Below, one piece after another: positions 20,390 through 32,132 of a stretch of 64,000 bases of DNA. The notes under the pieces were generated by a model. It had not been told where the DNA came from, did no database searches, and was given only the letters and a program-made list of their open reading frames with translations. The DNA comes from Incurvaria masculella (Eukaryota; Arthropoda; Insecta; Lepidoptera; Incurvariidae), in assembly GCA_946894095.1 (NCBI GenBank), contig OX335644.1:23355595-23419594 (forward strand). Direction: 5' to 3'. Within the stretch, counting starts at the first letter, position 1; each line of letters begins with the position of its first letter. The position numbers were made by a program, and so were the translations under genes.

Positions 20390-21175
20390 GAGGCGGTCCT
20401 GACAATATCCCGCCAATAATTTTGCGTCATTCTCCGTTTAGAATTACTACAAAAATCAAATATTTAGGGCACGTAATTACAGACATACTGACAGACAATG
20501 AAGATATAGAACGACAGCGCCGCGCAATTGCGATGAGAAGCAATATGCTCGCCCGTCGTTTCTCGCAATGCTCCAGGCAGGTGAAGATTACACTGTTCCG
20601 AGCGTACTGTCAGGCGTTCTATACCGCCGCATTATGGTGCCAGTTTTTGTGAACGCAGCGAGCACTGCACTCGCTGCGGGTGCTCTGCGCAGCTTGCTGC
20701 GCCTGCCGTGGCGGTGTAGTGCGTCTGGCATGTTCGCAGAAAACCGGCTTGACGACTTCTTTGCCATCGTCCGCAAATCTAAAGCGTCTCTTCTGGAGCG
20801 TGTGGCATCATCTAATAATAAAATTGTTAAATGTATTTCTGATTATTTATATTATTGTGATTTTATTTTGGTTTGATCTGTTGATGCATGCTTTAATGTA
20901 ATTTTAAATGTAAAATTTTATTATAAACATAGAACTATGTATTTTAATCTCTTTCTTGACATTTTATAAATTGTATAGTCATTTTATAACTGTATTTTAT
21001 TTCTAATTCATTTCGAGTTGTTTTGTTGTTTTGTCTATTTTAATTGAATTTTTATTTTTTTACAAATCATGTAAATACATTTTTAGGTTTATTATGTTGA
21101 TTAATTACTGGTTATTTCATGTATTTAGGACTGCGTGTCTCAATAAAACATTATTATTATTATTATTATTATTAT
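20390..21175 (+). pseudogene. 5'-truncated non-LTR retrotransposon with (ATT)n tail
   Basis: Encodes an RT C-terminal segment: TKIKYLGHVITDILTDNEDI, ERQRRAIAMRSNMLARRFSQ, VKITLFRAYCQAFYTAALW, then, one frame over, LRLPWRCSASGMFAENRLDD. A frameshift near 20640 breaks the ORF. After a stop at 20874 comes an A/T-rich 3'UTR ending in ATTATTATT units at 21151-21174, a CR1-like kind of tail. Clade not certain. Confidence 0.8.
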
Positions 21176-21249
21176 ACTGTATATATTTATTTGCACGTTT
21201 TTTAAAATTATTTTTACATATTTACAATAAAAAATCATAAATATAACAT

Positions 21250-21670
21250 TAAGAAACGTAGAATCCACCGGCGGCGAGAGGGGGGCTCCTCCAAGCGCGC
21301 CGGTGGGCGCAGGCCGTGGTGGCGGCGCTCTCCGGGACGACGTGAGCCAGGCTTCGAACGGTAGGTGGTGACCTTGACACGCAGGCCTCCACCACCCCCA
21401 TCTCGAAGAGCTCCGCATCCGCCGGACTGCTGGGCGCCGGCACGCAGATCGCGTTGTGCGCGGCGCCTGGTGACGCGCCTCGCTCCTCCGGCGGCGAAGG
21501 TCATGTGCAGACAGCAGCCCGCCGACCCTAAGCACGCCGGAGAAGTGGTGGGCCCCGCATCAGGTGGTAGCGGGCCGTGTCTGCTGGTCCCCTTTTCAGG
21601 GAACCAAGGTCTTAAGTGGCGCGGTGGTGGTGTGGATCTATGGCCGCGGGATCCAGTAAGACTTGTCGGA
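21250..21670. other. GC-rich block of unknown origin
   Basis: Abrupt GC-rich segment between A/T-rich sequences. A frame 21365-21721 is open on the plus strand and others on the minus strand, but none shows a recognisable domain. A TTATTATTATTATTA tail follows at about 21781, so it may be the remains of a second non-LTR insertion. Confidence 0.4.
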
Positions 21671-21907
21671 TGTGATTTTTGTCGAAAACCTTCAGAAATA
21701 ATTAAAATTATTAAACAATGAAATAATTTTCATTTTGCGATTAATTTCGACATCCGTCACATGTGACAGCTGACCATAGATTATTATTATTATTATATCA
21801 TACTCTTTATATAGTACTTTGAGGCTGCGAAAGAGGTGAGCTTTGTTCTACTTTTGTCTATGTTATAAGGACGGAAATGTTGAGGAAGAAATGTTTAATT
21901 AACTCCA

Positions 21908-22070
21908 ATAAATATAGTTATCCCAAATTCTGTGAACATTTCAGCTGCCTACCTATTACGGTTCATGAGATACAGCCCTGTGAAAGACGGATGGACGGAC
22001 GGACGGACAACGGAGGCTTAGTAATAGGGTTCCGTTTTCACCCATTGGGTACGGAACCCTAAAAACAAAC
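21908..22070 (+). repeat. GGAC-tract repeat, 3' part (copy 8)
   Basis: TTTCAGCTGCCTACCTATTA, GTTCATGAGATACAGCCCTG, GGAC run and GGGTACGGAACCCTAAAAAC. Possibly the missing half of copy 7, separated by the insertions at 20390-21805. Confidence 0.85.
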
Positions 22071-22189
22071 GAAGCGCGAAATTTCGAATGGAACGAAAGA
22101 AAAACATAGTGTTGCCAGTTCCCGAGTTATATCGAAACCCCCGAAGCTTAATTGGTAGTAAAGAGGGGGAAAGGCAGAACGTCTAATAT

Positions 22190-22790
22190 GCAATCGTCTA
22201 TTATCGTATAATATTATATTTTAACAAAATTTTAAAACCATGCACAACGTATAATCGGCAGATCATATAATTTTATACGTAGTGCATGAAGAAGTTTAAA
22301 AAATAAAATTACTTATTTCTCCATGCATAACGTATAATAGTCACAACGTATAAAATTATAATCTTTATTTAACAAAAAAGAAAACCATGCATATCATTTA
22401 ATCGAAAAACTTTTCATACGATAAGCGCTCTTATGTATATACTTTTAAAGCGTATACTCGCACGCGACTTTTCGACCGTCTCAATTAGCGTAAGGTGGCC
22501 TTTCGAAATTGTAGCAAATTGTTACTCTTTAACAAATATCGTTTCGTAGCAATTTCAGCCTATTATACGTTCTGCATGGTTTTCTTTTTTTGTGAATTCA
22601 CGTTAGGAATATTATACGTTGTGACTATTATACGTTCTGCATGATGCAAAGAGTTGATTCTATTTTTAAACTTTCTTCATGCACAACGTATAAAATTATA
22701 CGTTGTGAATATTATACGATATGCATGGTTTTGATTTTTTGGAAAAAAATACTTTTATACTTTGTGAATATATTATACGTAGTGAATACG
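22190..22790. repeat. Cluster of AACGTATAAT palindromes around a unique core
   Basis: The words CATGCA-AACGTATAAT and ATTATACGTT-TGCATG recur roughly ten times, mostly in the first orientation left of 22390 and the reverse right of 22550, flanking a core with no such words. One perfect dyad is CACAACGTATAAAATTATACGTTGTG at about 22682. It looks like a composite foldback element. Confidence 0.75.
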
Positions 22791-22819
22791 ACTCATTACC
22801 ATCAGCGCAATATCGCGGC

Positions 22820-23232
22820 TTTTTTTTTATGCGACCTGACATGGATGGCTAATACCACACAACTACCGTTATGATATTAGCCCAATGCACCACATTCCCG
22901 AAGGAATTAGGTACCATGCCAGGACCTTCCCTTAATGAGCACGGCTTCATTGAACTGGATGGAAAACACGGACAATTTTTCATTGCCGCTTCGACCATCT
23001 TTTCATCCAATGCGATGGTACCAACCCGGGCGGGCTTAACCCCTACCACCTAGTAGGGGAACGGGACCTAAAGTTTTACATGGATTCCGAACCATGGAGC
23101 AGCTCGCATTCGTAACGAAATGCACTTATCGAACTCGGCAAGAGAAAGACAGTGGGGCATGTCGCAATGGAACCCAGGCCTCTGGTACGCTAGGCCAGTC
23201 CCCGCGCCACTAGGCTACGAGCCGCTCAACGC
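22820..23232 (-). repeat. Full-length tRNA-headed SINE
   Basis: Minus orientation, poly-T (A tail) at 22821, body, B-box region (reverse complement of GGGTTCCATTGC) and A-box region (GCGCCACTAGGCTACGAGCC is the reverse complement of GGCTCGTAGCCTAGTGGCGC). The best intact reference copy in the window. Confidence 0.9.
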
Positions 23233-23459
23233 TGCCGCTGCAAGGATGAGTTTCGGTCGCTATTCTCGTTCTTCCTTACTCTATGATTGTACGTGTGAAT
23301 CTGCGTAGTGCATGAACTTAATTGCGCCCTATCGTGACGCCGAGAGAGATTCCTTTAGTGACGTCACGCCCTTCAATCAGGGTTGCCACACGCCGAGACA
23401 TTCGGCAAGGGGAGCAAGGGTATAATTCTAAATGCGACCTGTCAGAAAATAGCAACATT

Positions 23460-23660
23460 TTTTTTATGTGGCTAATACCGCACGTACTATCATGATATTA
23501 ACCCAACACACTTCATGGAACTTGGTTCCATGCCAGGAACTTTCTTTTATTGCACAGCTGCATTGAAGTAAGTATATAGAAAACACGAAAATCGTTCGTT
23601 TCCACGTAATTAAACCTACGTGTAAATTAACCCTAGTTTAACGTGGGATCCGAACCACGA
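23460..23660 (-). repeat. Diverged SINE tail half
   Basis: TTTATGTGGCTAATACCGCA, CATGATATTAACCCAACACA and TCCATGCCAGGAACTTTC match the SINE body at lower similarity. Confidence 0.7.
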
Positions 23661-26600
23661 ACCACGAATTCCTTGGTATTATCTTGCGAAATGCACGGGA
23701 AGAAATGAGGTGGGCCCGATTGTATAATTGTAATGAATTGTTGTGCGGAATGCTGACGCTAGTCTTCATATTTCCGGTCTTGTAGCGGCGAGCGACAACC
23801 CTGAACAGGGCAGGCTGACCTTGCGAGTGACCTTGTGAAAGCCGATGCACGCTCCTGGGAAAATGCATTCATACCTCACGAGGAAAAACATAATTGCTAT
23901 GATTATGTGCATCATGACGAGAAGCCCGCGAGGAGCGAGTATAGCGGAATACAACTTGCAGTGCGCAGTTACGACATGAACAAGGTTTTATTGAAATAAT
24001 TGTAATTATATTTATAAGTAAATATACTTGCTCGTACTAAGCATGTAGGTCGCTTTTTCCAAGGAATGTAATATGTACATATGTATGTTTAATCGACAAG
24101 GAGAGTATGGACACATTCATTAAAGAAAGAACCATGTAAAAGAACTTTTATGGAAATTCAACCTTTAATTCATTCAACATTTAAAGACATTAAAAAAAAC
24201 AAATAATCAATAATCATAATATAAAATCAATAATAATAATAAACAATCAATAATCAATAAATACAATCAATATAAATACATAATTTGAATGATAAGTAAT
24301 ATTAATAACACCAATTTAAAAAATTTAAAAATATACAGGTGCACTCCGGGAAAAATGAAATTCACGCATCAGCTTCAAGCTGCTAGTGATATAAATAACA
24401 TAATAATAATTATAATTCAAGTTTTAACAAAACAATTCATCATCCCAGATTCAAGACAGTTCTTGATTTAGCTAACTTTCTAATAGAAAAAAAACACGAC
24501 TGCCAAATAAAATGTACCGAAAGTTTGGTGGAGGTGCATTTTTTGATAAAAAGGGGAATTTATTAGTCTAATGTTTTTTTTCTCGTGAATTGATTAAAAA
24601 TAGTATATTTTATGAGAATTTACTCAGATGTGCTCGAATATGTATTTGTAAGGAAAATCCGAACAAAAAAGACTGACAGAAAATTGTTAACTGTAAAATT
24701 TACAAAAAAAAAACTGTTAGCCAAAATATTTCGAGGACTTTTTATGGATACAGTAAGGCTACAGCCCTGGGAATCTGGTGTTCAATAGTTTTGTAAACTT
24801 AGGTAATCTTAGTGGGTCCGAGGAATCTGGTGCGACTCCGAGGAATCTCAGGTAATTGCAAAATCTTAGGTAATCGCGAGTAATCCTTTAGAATCTGGGA
24901 ATGTTTTTGTTTTATTTGTTTTTTATTTATTCATCAAACAAACGGACATTAACTTAAGCAATGTATGACGAGTGGTTGTGTGGGGGTTGAATCTTGCTGT
25001 CTTCTGATTGCATTTAGTTTCATTAGGTCGTAAGTGATAGCACCTTTTTTTTAAACTACAACAGATTTTGAAATTTCGAAAAGATGAAAGATAAATTGAT
25101 CGTTTAGCAGTATTTTAAATATATATTTATAAATATCTAAGGCCTCCCATTCTTTGTTAAAACTAGTTTTATGAATTGTATGCATGTTTACCACGTTTAA
25201 GCAATCATATCATCAGGGTCTTAAAGTTTTGTCTTTAAATTATGGCTAGACCATCAATCTACCATCAATCCATGAATATACTTTTTCGATTATAGAAATT
25301 CGTTGTACTTATTTTCAAATAAAATTTAATGTTGTTTTACTTACACCCTTATGGAACTTAATACAAATGGGACAACCTAATTCCGAGGTCCCGTACGTTT
25401 ATATGAACCTAGGTCCCGCAGTCTAGGCTGTGCGTTTGTACGTCAGTCATTAAACAGTGCCTACTGTTTTTGTTAGTATAGTTTGTTGTCCTTGAAAGAT
25501 TGAGAACATGTGATGGATATAAATAATATCAAATCATTCAGAAATATATTTTAACTTATTAAATCAATTCGCAGAAAAATATATAAATCAAGTATGACAA
25601 ACAAAACCAAGGCCAATGTTGGGTTCGAAAGAAAAATTGCTTGTTGAAATTATCATTTAAGGGCGTAATATGAGCTGATTGGGTTAAGATTGGTTAAGTA
25701 TGGAACAATATTTAATATTTTTTTAAATTAATTCATAGATCGATGGTCTAGCTTTTACTAAAGATAAATCTGTAAGTCTCTGGGCCATTAAAAATGGTAT
25801 AAATAGTTCTGAAACGTTAAATAGAATTAACGTTTCAGATGTTCACCTTCATAGGTTACAAACGCGGTGACGCAGGTTCGGTTAAATTCTCTTTCCCTAA
25901 AATATTGTTGAGAGGGCCGATGGCTGTGCCCGACGTGATGCTCTTGAACGGGTGCTGTTTGGCCTGCTCCAATTGGCAACATGTAAGATGGCGGGCATGG
26001 TCTTTACCAATAAACTGATATTTGCCATGTTCATATTAATTCAGTGTTTTACCTCTGATTGTAAGCAAACACAAATACTTTTGTAAACTTAGGGCATTTT
26101 TAACCTACTGCTGATTAGCGAAAAACGAGTACAAGATAAACAGCACTTTCCGAATCTGCACTTGTCGAAAAACAGGCTTAGACTAAGTGAACGCTGAAAA
26201 AACATTCCAGCAGATTCTCTTGCTAGTTCTTCTACGCTGGTATTGCTGAACTGGTTATTGATAAAATATGGCAAATCCGAGTGCAATGTACTGTCTATGA
26301 ATGGTTAATAACCAAAAAACAAAGCTAGACCTTCAATGTATCGTTCATCTTTTTTAACTTTCAAAATTAGTTGTAGTTATTTATAAAAAATATCAAATCA
26401 CTTACGCCTTTATATCAAGAAGGCCAGTAGGCAAACATACTTTACTAAACATTTAAAAACCACTGTTCCAATTTACTTGGTATTTAGTTTCTATAAAATC
26501 TGACAAATTATATCGGTGTCTTAACATGGTTTTTTTTATTTTTAACTATAATGTGATAACATTTTCAAATTATTTTTACTTCTCTGTTCTTGTTCCCTGC

Positions 26601-27812
26601 TGTACCAAATATCAAGTAAGTTGGAACAGTGGTTTTCAAAATTTTTTTCAATGCTTTCGGAACTTTACCCATTTATAAAACGCACAACTTACATGCATCA
26701 TAACTTAATTATTTTGACCTTTTATTCGCAATTCAATAATAATATTTTTTCCATCAAATGTTTCTCAAAATTTAACAATTAAAAAGTTGTTGTAGTAGGA
26801 AAAATTTCGAAGCAAATGCTTTTTTCCCATATTAGACAAACGTAAAAAAAATCTAACTGTAATAACTTCAACTAAATACTGATGAATATACAGGGCCCTA
26901 GCCCCTAAGCGCACCTTAAGAGTTTTGATGTTTCAAGGTCAGTTCTTTAAAACTATCAGGTTTAAACTGGTTAATATTTACAATGTTAGCAAATTTAAAA
27001 GTTGAAATTTCCTAATGACCTCAGAGGTTGAGGTGTTTTACATAATACGACATCAATAAATAAGTTCAAATAGGCTCTCAAAGCTATACAAGTTGGAGTA
27101 GATTCAGATAAAGAAAGCCCAGAGACGAGCAACAGTCAAAACAAGTTTGGTTGACGCCGCGTTATCCAGTTGCGAGCGTCAGAACTTAACGGATACCGTA
27201 GTCTGGGTTTTACGCATCAATATAATCGATGGTAAATGGAAACTAGAATCGAGAAAGGAGTGCTAAGATTGTTTGGACGAAATATGATCTGAGGAATTAT
27301 TTACGAGTTATTCGCATTTTAATATCCTCGAAACAGTACATTTCCCATACTTTTAAATTCAAAACATTTTTAAAGGCATTTTCACCGATCCTACCTTATC
27401 TATATTCGATATTGAACACATTTTTCATGTTTTTTTTGATCGGTTAAGCTTTCAAAAATGTTATATGTATGGAAAATGTACTGTGTCGACATTATTCACA
27501 TGCGAACATCTCGTAAATTACATGTAAGTTTTTCATGAGTTTTTCACTATTTAAAACAACACGTCGAAGACTTCATAGGCAAATGAAGATCGACGGTATG
27601 ATTTCATACATTTAAAATGTTTAAACATTATCACGGATCCAAAATTTAACAAACCAATAAAAATGAGTACACATGTGTAAATATGTTACGAGTTTTAAAA
27701 ATTAGTACCGGAATATTTTTTCTGGGGTTATTTAAGGTGATTAGAGTCGTCAATGATCTCGGGTGTCAGGGCAGATAACAGTTGTAAGGGCTACCAAAGA
27801 TATATATAAAAG
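23661..27812. other. 4 kb A/T-rich intergenic stretch
   Basis: No supported gene. It holds a foldback MITE related to 7109-7478 at 26414-26655, a G/A/T-rich patch with repeated GGAATCTGG / GGTAATC words at 24775-24900, and a segment at 27300-27500 whose words (AAGGCATTTTCACCGAT, ATATTCGATATTGAACACAT) recur inverted at 34940-35110. Confidence 0.5.
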
Positions 27813-30773
27813 ACTAGCAGCCCGTCCCGGCTTAGCACGGGCATAATGTAATTTCAAAAAATTTATTTTGACACAATGATACACAAATAAACCCTTTTTA
27901 CTAAAAAAAGTTACTTATTAAAGTTAAAGTTATTTAGTTTAGTAAAAAAGTTACTAGTTACTAAAAAAGAGCATATAACTACATCGAAATATTTGAAATA
28001 AAAAAAAAATTATGTAATTTCAGCGGGAATGAGACGCGCGGCCAGTTTATTTTGTGGCCTTGACTCCCCTCCCGTACCCCTGAGTGACGCCGCAAACTAA
28101 CGCATAACTAGCCGAGCGGAGTTTTTTATGATTTTTAAACTCGTGCTATCTTTTGAATGGAATGTCCTAATCGAATAATTCAAAAAGTAATATAAATGTA
28201 TTAAAGCCGTCTTTATTTTGATAAGGATTAATACCTAGGTACAAATAAAGAGCCTTTTTAGGGGCGGTATTGAAATTTTTATTTTAAAATAAATGCACAC
28301 ATATTGTGACATAAATATAATAGTTAGACGTATGCTGTTGCGATATTTATTTATTTATTTTATTTATTTAATTGTAGATAATGATGTGTTCTATAAAATT
28401 GTGGTACATCATTTTGTTCTACCGTGAATAGTTTTCGCAGCAGCGCCCGCGATGTAATGAACATTCTTGGTATTTTTTTGCACCTTGGGTTACGTCATCG
28501 GAGTTTTGGTAAGGATCCCTAATTTTTTTTTAAATTAAATATAACCTATGTTACTCGGATATGCTGTAGCTTTCCAACGGTGAAAGAATCAAATCCGTCC
28601 AGTAGTTTCGGAGCCAATTCTATTCAAATAAACAAACAAAAAATCAAACCTTTCCTTTTTATATATTGGTATGGATAGATAATAATGGCGCTACACCCGA
28701 GCACGCCAGCAAAAACACCCTGGCCTGCAAAAACACCCGGCAATTCGCTCGCGTCGCATCGATCATATAATACGCGTGCGCAATTACGTGTAATAGTTAA
28801 CCTATTTTGTGGTAATAGTGTTATATGAGCGAAAAATACGCCGCTCAGGTTAACATAAATAGACGTAACTGAAACTGAAACTAGTACTAGTACTAGATAA
28901 AGTAGTAGTTTCACTTTTAAACTTTTTGTATGGATGAAATTGCTTTGGTTTATCTTACTTACTATTAGGACTACCTTTTTCTGAAATTCTTCACAGTTGC
29001 AATTTTGTTTTTTATATGCAGATTGTAAACGACAGTCGATCCTTTTTTGAACTGGGTTGACCGATTTTGATGATTTTTTTTTATTAGACAGCTGGTGCTT
29101 CCCGTGTGGTCCCATTTCAATTTGGTTTATTTCTGACAATGACAAAATCATATAAGTCTTAAATTTGCATTAAGTATGTGCGAAATGGACGAATAGCACA
29201 ATATCACTACGTAATACGACTTTTTTGAGTCGGTCTAAGCCACGGAGGATAGAGGGAGAGAGGAGAAGTTTTTAACTCATATTACTAAGGATCGCAGCGT
29301 GACACTGTGCGGGGAAGCGGGGGGAAAATCGCTTCATGGTGGGGTCATGCACCGCCCATTTTTGCGAAATCCATCTACCGGAAGAATCGATATTCTGATA
29401 TTCCGAGAGCTATTCTTAGTGGTTACAAGACTACAACTAGATAGCCCCTTTTAAATTTTACTGTTTTTTCTATAAAAAAACCTTACAAATTTAAATCTAT
29501 GCATTCGCGCAGATTCAAATAATTTTAATTTAAAAATGTCATTAAAATTTTAATTATGAGATCAACATAAAACCGTAAAACGAAAATGATTGCGCCCCAT
29601 CTATCGGCACATAGCCGATATCCTTATCCTTATCAAATATGAGGTGTTTTACTGACAAATAAAACGTAATTCCACCTACAAACTTTAGATTATTTTGTCC
29701 TGTGTAATGTTTGCAACATATTACACAAAATCTCATCGTGTAATCGACTGTTCGCCGAAAATTGCGCCGCAGACCATAATATTGTCCCACAACCTAACAC
29801 CGCCAGCGCCATGTCGCGAAGCCACGCCTTCTTTATCACGTGGGCTGTGACGTAGCGACCCACTTGGTAGACACAGACCCAGTTTGCTTAGACCATCTCC
29901 TCTCTACCTCTATCCTCCGTGGTATACCTTGGCTACCTTGGCTGATACCGACTCAAAAAATACAAAAAAATCGTAACTACAAAAATGGCAATTATTTTCT
30001 TACTTTTTAGTGCTTTTTCTTTGAAGTCTGTTATTTTTTGTTATTTTTTTTTATTTGTTTATTTTTAGTGAATCTGAAATACACTTACTAATTTGTACAC
30101 GTCCCTTCCAATAAAAAAAGAATCACCGAAATCGGTTGGCGATATATTGAGTTATTCGTACATTTGTCGCGCACATCTTATTACAAATTTAAGACTTATA
30201 TGATTTTCTCATGGATATCATTGTCAGAACTTAACCAAATTAAAATGGGACCACTTGGGAAGCACTAGCTTTCATTTAAAAAAATAATCATCAAAATCGG
30301 TTCACCCAGGCAAAAGTTATGAGGTAACAAACAAAAAAAAAAACATACAGACGAATTGATAACCTCCTCCTTTTTTGAAGTCGGTTAAAAATTTGAAAAA
30401 ACTCCGCTCAGCCAACTATGCGTTTAAGAGTTTGTAGGCGTCACTCAGAGGGTACGGGAGGGGAGTCAGTCGGCTGTGTTTACTCCCTGGCTTTAACTCA
30501 ATAAATTATTTATTTAATGGCTTTTGTTTTGTGGTAATGATCTTTTTACAATAATTAATAGTATGAAAAATACATAAAAGTAAAAAATACAAAAAAATAC
30601 AAAAAAATATATATTCACAAAATTAGTTTTTTTTTATTTCAAATATTTCAATGTAGGTATATGCTCTTTTTTTAGGAACTCTACGTAAGAAGGATTTATT
30701 TGTGTATCATTGTGTCAAAATAATATTTTTTAAATTATATTATGCCCGTGCAAAGCCGGTACGGGCTGCTAGT
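27813..30773. mobile_element. ~3 kb foldback with Helitron-like ends
   Basis: The left end ACTAGCAGCCCGTCCCGGCT and the right end AAGCCGGTACGGGCTGCTAGT are inverted copies; each reads outward as a short G/C hairpin followed by CTAGT, the form of a Helitron 3' end. Pairing extends through 27813-28135 with 30395-30773, 29050-29210 with 30120-30335, and 29218-29275 with 29895-29962 (TTTTTTGAGTCGGT / ACCGACTCAAAAAA). The left arm carries about 900 bp of extra inserted sequence (28136-29040). No Rep/helicase ORF. Confidence 0.7.
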
Positions 30774-30997
30774 TACCTAATAACCTAACTAAACTACTAA
30801 CTAAAAGTGCTAATACTTATTAAAAAAAACATAAACATATCTATGTGTACATAAATATATTTTATATACATATGTAAATACTACACGATACATAATTAAT
30901 ACATATAAACTTCTACTTACTATAAATAAATATATATTCTTTCATACATAACAAAATGAACTAAAATAAAAAAAAACAATTAACAAACAAACTCGCT

Positions 30998-31120
30998 ATT
31001 GCACCAAGTAAAATGATTTTAGTCTATTCTTAAAGGTTGGCAAGGATTGTGAACTTCTAATATCAAAAGGCAGCTAATTCCTCAAGCGAGCTGCATGGAT
31101 TGTAAAAGCGTCGGTGTAAC
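30998..31120 (-). pseudogene. RT C-terminal fragment, minus strand
   Basis: Reads CYTDAFTIHAARLRN-stop-LPFDIRSSQSLPTFKNRLKS and ends FYLVQ-stop, the usual end of CR1/Jockey-type ORF2 ('LWNxLPxxIRxSxSLxxFKxxLKxYxL'). The in-frame stop replaces the Gln of WNQL. Confidence 0.75.
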
Positions 31121-31179
31121 AGGTAGAACTTTGAGATGGAATGAGAAAAAGTTGTGTGTCCGAAGATCTGATTGAATCC

Positions 31180-31998
31180 CCATCCTTGACTATGGTGATG
31201 TGTGCAACTTAGATCTAAATGAGGACTTACTGAATAAGCTTGATCGCCTTCTCAACTATAGCATAAGATTTATTTACGGACTCCGCAAATATGACCACAT
31301 TTCGGCATACCGTGATCAGCTTCAGTGGCTAAATATTCGACGTCGAAGACAATTGCATGTCCTTTCTCTTTTATACACAGTCCTCAACAACCCACGTGCT
31401 CCCACATACCTTAGAGATAAATTCAATTTCTTGTCCTCCCATGGTTTACCACTCAGGTCAATCGACAACCTTATTCTACTGATACCGTCACACAATACCA
31501 CTTGTTTTACGGATTCATTTACAGTAAATTCAGCACGACTTTGGAATCAATTGCCACTTGACATCAGGAGCTCAGCTTCTCTTGATATTTTCAAAAAACG
31601 TGTAAAATCATACTTCCTCGCAAAATGAGTATGTTCTACTTTTGTCACATTTCAGTTTTATTATCATGTTTCACTTTATTTAATGTATGTATTTTATATT
31701 TTACCATTGTATTTAACTATTGTATATATATATTTTTTTAATTTTATATTTTTAAGTTTATGTAACTTCTTTTCTTTAGCTGACATTTGTCTGCAGATAT
31801 ATATTTTTTTCTACATATAATTAATTTAGAGTATAAATAGTGCACAAGAAACTATCTTAGGTTACTTTTCTTTTGTTGCTACCTGAATATTTTTGTCCCA
31901 TAATCGGGTTGATTGGAAGATATTGACTTTAGGCAATAAGTCCTCCCTTGCATGTACCTATGTGTATGGAAGCAATAAAGCATATTATTATTATTATT
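31180..31998 (+). pseudogene. 5'-truncated non-LTR retrotransposon with (ATT)n tail
   Basis: Open frame 31200-31628 encodes the C-terminus of an ORF2 reverse transcriptase: LDYGDVCNLDLNEDLLNKLD-type start, SARLWNQLPLDIRSSASLDI and FKKRVKSYFLAK-stop. A ~350 bp 3'UTR follows and ends with AATAAAGC and ATTATTATTATT. Open but lacking most of the RT, so not autonomous. Confidence 0.82.
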
Positions 31999-32132
31999 GA
32001 AAGGCCATGCGAGGACAGGAACTGAAATCTATCTTTGAGATATGGAGGAGCAAGCGGGTTGTTGAGTACAAAATGTAGAAGATAAAGTTTTTTTTTATGT
32101 AAAGCGCGGCATATGGCGTACGCCAGGACCTC

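Noticed and set aside
23638..23990. Minus-strand frames with a hydrophobic stretch (GLLVMMHIIIAIMFFLV) and a possible GTGAGG donor
   Set aside because: Briefly considered as a lost P450 or membrane-protein exon, but no diagnostic motif, no conserved neighbouring exon and no counterpart elsewhere in the window.
26089..26286. 65-codon minus-strand frame
   Set aside because: Part of the sequence recurs at 49318-49380, suggesting a repeat; no domain seen.
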